From Lysobacter sp. (GTDB lineage Bacteria > Pseudomonadota > Gammaproteobacteria > Xanthomonadales > Xanthomonadaceae): DNA of 64,000 bases. Location: the NCBI GenBank assembly GCA_013141175.1, contig JABFRN010000001.1, forward strand, positions 1,689,444-1,753,443, written 5' to 3'. The position numbers and the translations under genes were made by a program. How positions within the stretch are numbered: the stretch's first letter is position 1; every line of letters starts with the position of its first letter. Shown one piece after another: positions 57,524-64,000 of the stretch. A model generated the notes under the pieces. It did no database searches. It saw nothing but the letters and a program-made list of their open reading frames with translations, and was not told the DNA's origin.

Positions 57524-59269
57524 CTAGCGCAAATTCCCGTGCTGCTCGCGTGCCTGCGGCAAGCGCACGGCATCGGGGTATGGCGGCACATCGAAGTGTT
57601 CGCCCGCAGCGAGTCGGGTCTGCACATCGCGCCACCATGCGGGATCGAAAATTCCGCCGTGCACCGCGCGCAGCCGTTCGCGCAGCGCGGGCACGATGCC
57701 GAGAAACTGCGGGAACAGTTCCGGAAACACATCGTCGCGACCGGCGTACAGCCATTCGTCCAGCGGTCGGGTTTCGTCCTCGTCGCGCATCGGCGGCACG
57801 GCGCGGAACCTGCATTCCTCGACCAGGCACAGTTCGTCGTAATCGTAGAACAGCACCCGGCCGTGGCGGGTCACGCCGAAATTCTTCAGCAGCAGATCGC
57901 CGGGAAAGATGTTGCTGCGCGCGAGATCCTTGATCGCCTGGCCGTAGTCCAGCACCGCGCGTTCGGCGGCCACGCTCTGCGCCTCGCGCACGTGGAGATT
58001 CAACGGGCGCACGCGGCGTTCGACATAGCAGTGCTTGATCAGCACTTCATCGCCTTCCAGCTGCACGGTCTGCGCGCATTCGCGCAGCAGCTCGTCCAGC
58101 GCGGCGGGCGCGAACTGTCGTTTCGGAAAGCGCAGGCGCAGGAATTCCTGCGCATCGACCAGCCGGCCGATGCGGTCGCGGCGAAAGACCAGACGATATT
58201 TTTCCTCGACCTCGGCGCGGACCATGTCCTTCGGGTAGGCGAAACGGTCGCGGATCAGTTTGAACACCACCGGATAGCCGCGCGGCGTGAACACCGCCAT
58301 CACCATGCCGCGCTCGCCGTCGGCCAGCACGAGTTCCTCGTCCGGATATTCGGCGAGGTGGCGGAACACCTGGCGGTAGCGTTCGGTCTTGCCCTGCTTG
58401 ATCCGGCCGACGACGGTGAACAGTTCGTCCAGCGGTTTGCGCGGCAGCAGCGCATGCAGGAACGCGACGACATCGCCGACCCGGGCGATATCGGCGTGGA
58501 AATAGCTGCGCGAGAACCCGAACAGGATCGAGATCTGCTGCTCGTCGACGATCACCGCATCCGCGCGCACGCCGCCCGCTTCGCTGGTCAGCGCGATCAC
58601 GACCGGGTACGACGCGCCCGATGCGCCGTGCGCGCGACCGACCAGATACGCGCGGCGCTCGCGATAGAACGGGGTGCGCAACATCGATACGCCGATCACG
58701 CCGCGCGACCGCAGCGCCTCGGCCACTGCGTGCGCGCTGGCGTCCAGATCGGCCCAGCCGTTGACATAGGCGAGATCGCGGAAGATCTCGCGCCACACCG
58801 CAGTCGCATCGTGATCGAAGGCATGGCGGCGCAGTTCACCCGGACAGGAGGCGTCCCCGGTGGGCACGATCTCGAACGCCAGGAACTCCACGTCCGGGGC
58901 GACGCCATCGATCCGGAAGAACCGCCGCGCCAGCGAGTTGTAGAACGTCTTGTACAGCTCGCGGTCCGGCAGCGCGGCGATGCGTTCGGCGTAGGCGCTG
59001 CGCACCGTGCGCCACAGCGGGCGCGAACGCACGCGGTCCTCGAGCAGCGCTTCCAGTCGCGACAGGGTTTCGCGCAGGCAGACATCGTAGAGATCGATCC
59101 GCCCGGTGTTGTCGCTCTGCGCGAGTTTCCAGTCGCGGCGCTCGAAGCGTCGGCGTGCGCGGCGGGTGATGTCCGAGAAGCGCGCGTTGTAGTCGTCGAA
59201 GCCGTCGGCGATCACCGCCGCCGCACGCTGCGCGGGGTCTTGAGGGCGCGGGACGACAGGCCTGTGCAT
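57524..59269 (-). CDS. aceK: Isocitrate dehydrogenase kinase/phosphatase
   Basis: A 581-residue bifunctional enzyme that phosphorylates and dephosphorylates isocitrate dehydrogenase to set flux between the TCA cycle and the glyoxylate bypass. It matches AceK: IADGFDDYNARFSDITRRAR at the start, the ATP-binding region (MAVFTPRGYPVVFKLIRDRF), YGQAIKDLARSNIFPGDLLL and KNFGVTRHGRVLFYDYDELC. The ATG at 59269 is the family start. Its target gene icd lies just upstream on the same strand; the glyoxylate-bypass genes aceA/aceB are not in the window. Confidence 0.96.
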   Translation of the reverse strand: MHRPVVPRPQDPAQRAAAVIADGFDDYNARFSDITRRARRRFERRDWKLAQSDNTGRIDLYDVCLRETLSRLEALLEDRVRSRPLWRTVRSAYAERIAALPDRELYKTFYNSLARRFFRIDGVAPDVEFLAFEIVPTGDASCPGELRRHAFDHDATAVWREIFRDLAYVNGWADLDASAHAVAEALRSRGVIGVSMLRTPFYRERRAYLVGRAHGASGASYPVVIALTSEAGGVRADAVIVDEQQISILFGFSRSYFHADIARVGDVVAFLHALLPRKPLDELFTVVGRIKQGKTERYRQVFRHLAEYPDEELVLADGERGMVMAVFTPRGYPVVFKLIRDRFAYPKDMVRAEVEEKYRLVFRRDRIGRLVDAQEFLRLRFPKRQFAPAALDELLRECAQTVQLEGDEVLIKHCYVERRVRPLNLHVREAQSVAAERAVLDYGQAIKDLARSNIFPGDLLLKNFGVTRHGRVLFYDYDELCLVEECRFRAVPPMRDEDETRPLDEWLYAGRDDVFPELFPQFLGIVPALRERLRAVHGGIFDPAWWRDVQTRLAAGEHFDVPPYPDAVRLPQAREQHGNLR

Positions 59270-59767
59270 GGGGCCAAGTGTACGCCAGCAATGACGAATC
59301 GATGCGCCGGAATCGCAGTCCGTGAGACGCCGGAAACGTATCATTCTTCCATGTCGGAAACGCATGAAAAGCCTTGAAAACAAGATGAATTCCTGAAGAC
59401 TGGTCCGCTGCCATCGCAGCTTGTGAGACGCCTTCAGGAGACACTGTCTGCTCGGTACGCAGGGATGCGCCAAGGAAAAGGGGAGGCCCGAGTTCGCAGC
59501 CGTCGAGGCGCGGATGGGCAGCCCCCGGCACAAGGATGTGCCGCCGGGCAACCACGCCGTTCCGCAGGCGGTTTTTCCGACGATGTCCCGCCACGCACCG
59601 CGACGCACTGCCGTTTCGTACGGCGGTGGCGTCGACGCAGTGTCCGCGACACCCGCCCGCGTTTGCCGCGCGGCGCGACCGATCCCCCGCTGTCGTGCGA
59701 CCGGCGCTGCCGGCTGCCGCTGCATTCCACCGTGACTGTCCCACCATCCCTGTCCAAGGAGAGACCC
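59270..59767. other. 498-base region upstream of aceK, no gene seen
   Basis: It contains reading frames on both strands, but none has a ribosome site or recognisable composition. It must hold the aceK promoter (leftward) and that of the small gene at 59768 (rightward). Confidence 0.4.
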
Positions 59768-59983
59768 ATGCAATTGTTCAAGACCGAAATGATGTTCATG
59801 CACCCGCCTCGAACCCGGCCCGTCTACGGATCGCGTTCGAAGCGTGTTCTGCGCTATGGCCGCGGTTTGCCGGTGCGTGCCGACCTCGCCGCGTTGCCGT
59901 GCGTCCGCAGGATCGAAACACCGCTGGCAGAGCGGCAGGCCGAGGCGTCGCCGCAAGCGTTCGATGTCGATCGGGCCGCGTAG
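59768..59983 (+). CDS. Small hypothetical protein
   Basis: A 71-residue, basic protein beginning MQLFKTEMMFMHPPRTRPVY. It has a strong AAGGAGAGACCC site directly before the ATG, and its stop is followed 23 bases later by a bidirectional terminator, both favouring a real gene. There is no membrane segment or Cys. It is read opposite to aceK and icd, in the gap between them. I do not recognise the family. Confidence 0.45.
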   Translation: MQLFKTEMMFMHPPRTRPVYGSRSKRVLRYGRGLPVRADLAALPCVRRIETPLAERQAEASPQAFDVDRAA

Positions 59984-60006
59984 CCGCAACGTGTTTCGAT
60001 GCCAAC

Positions 60007-60035
60007 AAAAAGGCCGCCCTCCCGGGCGGCCTTTT
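60007..60035. terminator. Bidirectional terminator after icd
   Basis: AAAAAGGCCGCCC, TCC loop, CGGGCGGCCTTTT. The A and T tracts suit termination of icd (leftward) and of the small rightward gene. Confidence 0.82.
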
Positions 60036-60061
60036 CGCATGCGTCGTGCGTACGATAACGA

Positions 60062-61390
<1,329 letters not shown>

Positions 61391-61577
61391 TCACTGTCTC
61401 CATGAAGGCCGACAGAAGCGCCGGCCAAGGCGGCCATTGTCGCGGGTCCGGTGGGTGGGGGAAAGAGCCGGCAGGGACTCTGCGGGCGGCAGCTGACTTC
61501 CGGCACGGGAGATGATTGCGATTTCGGAGAACGATGGTGCGTCCACCCGCCAGGTTGCCCCGCATGAGCCCCACCGT

Positions 61578-62741
61578 ATGAATCTCGACCGTCGCGATCT
61601 CTTGAAGCTTGGCGCGTTGGCATTCGCCGCCGTCACCACCCGGGCACACGCCATGACCGAAGACAACGTCGCCGCACCGCGCGCCGCAAAGGCGCTGGAC
61701 CTCCTGATCCTCGGCGGCACCGGACTGACCGGCCCGCATCAGGTGCGTTACGCATTGGCGCGCGGGCATCGGGTGACCATCTTCAATCGTGGCCGCAAGC
61801 AGCCGGAATGGCTGGGGCAGGTCGAACAACTGCTGGGCGATCGCGATACCAGCGACTACGCATCGATCGAAGCCGAAGTCGCCAAGGGCCGGCGCTGGGA
61901 CGCGGTCATCGACAACCCCAGCAGCGTCCCCGCGTGGATCCGCGACGCGGCGAACGTGCTCAAGGGCCATGTCGGCGGCTACACGATGATCTCCAGCATT
62001 TCGGCCTACGCCGAAAACGAAACGCCCGGCCAGGACGAAACCGCCGCGCTGGCCACGTTCGAAGGCGATGCGCTGAAGGAAACCAACGCCAGCCTGCGCG
62101 CCGACATGACCAAGTACGCCGGGCTGAAAGCGGCGGCCGAAGCGGAAACGCGCAAACACTTCGGCGACCGCACGACCATCGTGCGCCCGGGCCTGATCGT
62201 CGGTCCCGGCGACGACACCGACCGCTTCACCTACTGGCTGCTGCGTCTGGCGCGCGGCGGCGAAGTGCTGTGCCCCGGCGACGGCCGCGACCCGGTGACC
62301 TTCATCGATGCCCGCGACCTGGGCGAATGGATGATCCGTCTCGCCGAGAACAACACGCGCGGCGTGTTCAATGCCTTCGGCCCGGATTACGACCTCGACA
62401 TGGCCGCGCTGCTGTACGGCATTCGCGCATCGACCACGCAGGGTGCGAAGCTCACCTTCGTGCCGGCGGATTTTCTCGAAGCGCAGAACGTTTCGGCATG
62501 GGGCGATATGCCGGTGTGGGTACCCAACAGCGGCGACAGCGCCGGCTTCCATACGCGCAGCAATGCGAAAGCGGTTTCTGCCGGGCTGACGTTCCGCAGC
62601 ATTGCCGATACGACTGCTGCGACGTTGGCGTGGTTTGCCGCACAGCCGGAGGAGCGGCGCAAGGCGGGGGCCCGGGCGGGGATTACGGCGGTGCGGGAAG
62701 CGGAGGTGTTGAAGGCTTGGAAGGTGAAGGCGAAAGGGTGA
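61578..62741 (+). CDS. NAD-dependent epimerase/dehydratase-like protein with Tat signal
   Basis: A 387-residue SDR-type protein. The N-terminus (MNLDRRDLLKLGALAFAAVT, cut after RAHA) carries the twin-arginine RRDLLK motif, so it is likely exported folded. The Rossmann fold follows: LLILGGTGLTGPHQVRYALA with GxxGxxG, then IFNRGRKQPE and YTMISSISAY. TIVRPGLIVGPGDDTDRFTY and VTFIDARDLGEW are typical of the extended-SDR group. The catalytic Tyr-x3-Lys is seen as YAGLK. Export of an NAD-dependent enzyme folded with its cofactor is what Tat would allow. The substrate is unknown. Confidence 0.88.
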   Translation: MNLDRRDLLKLGALAFAAVTTRAHAMTEDNVAAPRAAKALDLLILGGTGLTGPHQVRYALARGHRVTIFNRGRKQPEWLGQVEQLLGDRDTSDYASIEAEVAKGRRWDAVIDNPSSVPAWIRDAANVLKGHVGGYTMISSISAYAENETPGQDETAALATFEGDALKETNASLRADMTKYAGLKAAAEAETRKHFGDRTTIVRPGLIVGPGDDTDRFTYWLLRLARGGEVLCPGDGRDPVTFIDARDLGEWMIRLAENNTRGVFNAFGPDYDLDMAALLYGIRASTTQGAKLTFVPADFLEAQNVSAWGDMPVWVPNSGDSAGFHTRSNAKAVSAGLTFRSIADTTAATLAWFAAQPEERRKAGARAGITAVREAEVLKAWKVKAKG

Positions 62742-63122
62742 TCTGTATCGGACGCGCATTTTTAGAAGTGGTGGCTTTCAACAGCCGCAGGGCTGGTCAA
62801 GTCGCAATTGCGTACTGCCGGGCATGACAGGCGCGATGCTTTCTATTATTGCGTTGATATAGCGGGGCCCGGCAGTCGACTTCGACTCATAGCGGACGTT
62901 TCGTAGGGTGGTGGTGAGCGTAGCGAACCCCACCGCTGTGTGGTCGCAACTGCGGCTATCCTCAAAGGGTGCAGGCGGCTGAGAATCTGAAGGTGGGGTA
63001 CCCTCACCTACGCGCTGCACGGAGTGCGATCAACCGGTTTTTTGGCGTCGCAACGCCGGCTCGTGACTCGAGTCAGGAAGACGATTGGATTGGATCCTTC
63101 ACAAATTTCAGGAGTAATTGCC
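62742..63122. other. 381-base gap with a GTAGGGTGG-type repeat
   Basis: A repeat CGTAGGGTGGTGGTGAGCG then TAGCGAACCCCACCG lies at 62902-62935, of the same type as the remnant near 2288. No gene is supported. A ribosome site (CAGGAG) for the next gene lies at the right end. Confidence 0.55.
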
Positions 63123-64000
63123 ATGCTGAATGCAAAGTCTGTCACAGCGGCGCTCGTCGTCGCGTTCGTCTCGATGCCTGTTTTCGCAGGTTCGGTCGTG
63201 GATTTGACGCAAAACAACTATGTGACATGGATCAGCAAAAGTGTCTGCGTGAACGACGCTGGAGAGCTGTTGCCGGTCGATCCGTACCAGGGATGTCCGC
63301 CCAATGCGGGCATCCGCAAAATTCAAATCGGCGACCCGCTGCCTTATGCCAATATCGATCAAGGCGGTTTCCAACGCAGCGATTCATATCCGGTGTACGA
63401 CAAGCTTCGCGCTCCCGTCTTCATGCACACGTTCGATTACTCGCCTTTCGGCGAATTCAATCTGTATGACGGATCCGACGGTTATGACGTCTTTAAGGTG
63501 CTCAACGGATTCGTTTCGGCCGTGAATACTCGGGATGGCGGCGGATATGGGCAAACCTTCTTCGGTGCCGGTTGCTCCCAGGGCGACGGCTGGCGACTCT
63601 TCCCGGCTACGAATTTTCTGTCGGTCAACGAACAGCAAACCGTATCGCAGATTTCAGGGGTGTATTGGGAGCAAACCGGACAGTCGTTTCCGGGTGGCTG
63701 CCCTACCCGCTATGGTTCAACCATAACGACCTATCAATGGGTTCAGGGCAAGTCTTTTGGTGGTGTCGCCGGTCGTCCAACGAAAACGATGGACACTTTG
63801 ATGGTGACTCATATCTCGAGCAACATCGAACGTTTCTACTTTACCCGCGAATACGGTTTGACTCGTTGGGAAGCATGGAATGAAATCGCTCCCACGCCTG
63901 CTCCGACGCCGTATTGCAGTGGGCCTCAATCGATCGTTGTGAAGGATAAACCGTATTACTACGCCGATTGTCGGGACTGGTCGGCCACCATCGCATTACA
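63123..64000 (+). CDS. Secreted protein of unknown function, C-terminus beyond the window
   Basis: The ATG at 63123 follows CAGGAGTAATTGCC and the frame stays open to the right edge (292 codons). A signal peptide (VTAALVVAFVSMPVFAGS) is followed by a mature part rich in Gly, Tyr, Phe and Asp with scattered Cys (for example SKSVCVNDAGELLPVDPYQG and FGAGCSQGDGWRLFP). A short Pro/Thr-rich linker (APTPAPTPYC) near residue 260 suggests a further domain to the right. Base composition is AT-richer than the chromosome average here. I do not recognise the family. It could be an extracellular enzyme or adhesin. Confidence 0.7.
   Translation, partial: MLNAKSVTAALVVAFVSMPVFAGSVVDLTQNNYVTWISKSVCVNDAGELLPVDPYQGCPPNAGIRKIQIGDPLPYANIDQGGFQRSDSYPVYDKLRAPVFMHTFDYSPFGEFNLYDGSDGYDVFKVLNGFVSAVNTRDGGGYGQTFFGAGCSQGDGWRLFPATNFLSVNEQQTVSQISGVYWEQTGQSFPGGCPTRYGSTITTYQWVQGKSFGGVAGRPTKTMDTLMVTHISSNIERFYFTREYGLTRWEAWNEIAPTPAPTPYCSGPQSIVVKDKPYYYADCRDWSATIAL

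Overview
The window is a high-GC gammaproteobacterial chromosome segment that carries the replication origin region. The conserved block mnmE-yidC-rnpA-rpmH / dnaA-dnaN-recF-gyrB, followed by a TPR protein, an M48 lipoprotein, tonB-exbB-exbD-exbD, pdxJ and a cardiolipin synthase, matches the gene order around oriC in Xanthomonadaceae (Lysobacteraceae) such as Xanthomonas, Lysobacter or Luteimonas. A probable XVIPCD-type type IV secretion effector at the left edge and an FAD-type ferredoxin reductase also fit that family. Genus and species cannot be fixed from the sequence alone.

Layout, left to right. 1-3.6 kb is an accessory-looking edge: a truncated DUF6973/XVIPCD-like effector with a lipoprotein gene just upstream of it, a small membrane protein, a REP-type hairpin pair, and a low-GC DUF4917 (SIR2-like fold) gene. 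3.7-9.4 kb holds a 1150-residue symporter-PAS-histidine kinase-receiver hybrid, a WYL/YafY regulator, and a divergent pair of DUF1579-like proteins with a clear palindromic operator between. 9.4-16 kb holds a GNAT acetyltransferase, rpmG/rpmB, a 2OG-Fe(II) oxygenase, a PA0069-type radical SAM protein, cardiolipin synthase and pdxJ. 16-21.4 kb is the TonB-ExbB-ExbD energy-transduction cluster with three ExbD genes and an apparently frameshifted tonB.

21.6-33.1 kb is the origin block. gyrB, recF, dnaN and dnaA run leftward, while rpmH, rnpA, yidC and mnmE run rightward, so most genes lie on the leading strands. DnaA boxes sit between dnaA and dnaN, and three parS-like ParB sites cluster in and beside recF. 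33-42 kb carries an unusual lipobox-bearing TonB-domain protein, a NatAB-like exporter, an S33 peptidase/hydrolase, an HExxH membrane peptidase, ferredoxin-NADP reductase and a YadGH-like ABC exporter.

42-52 kb is rich in secreted proteins: lipoproteins, a DUF2167 protein, an anchored glutaredoxin, two Cys-rich mini-proteins, TatD, tandem beta-lactamase-fold hydrolases, an amidohydrolase and an extracellular endonuclease. 52-64 kb has helicase HrpB carrying an in-frame repeat insertion, RluE, a DUF1003 protein, a lipobox-bearing methyltransferase, AceK next to its substrate gene icd, a Tat-exported SDR-type protein, and a partial secreted protein running off the right edge.

No rRNA, tRNA, insertion sequence, prophage or CRISPR array was seen. 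Several dispersed palindromic repeat families are present. The least explained items are the effector/lipoprotein pair at the left edge, the Cys-rich mini-proteins near 44 kb, the 20-bp palindrome before the glutaredoxin gene, and the repeat insertion in HrpB.
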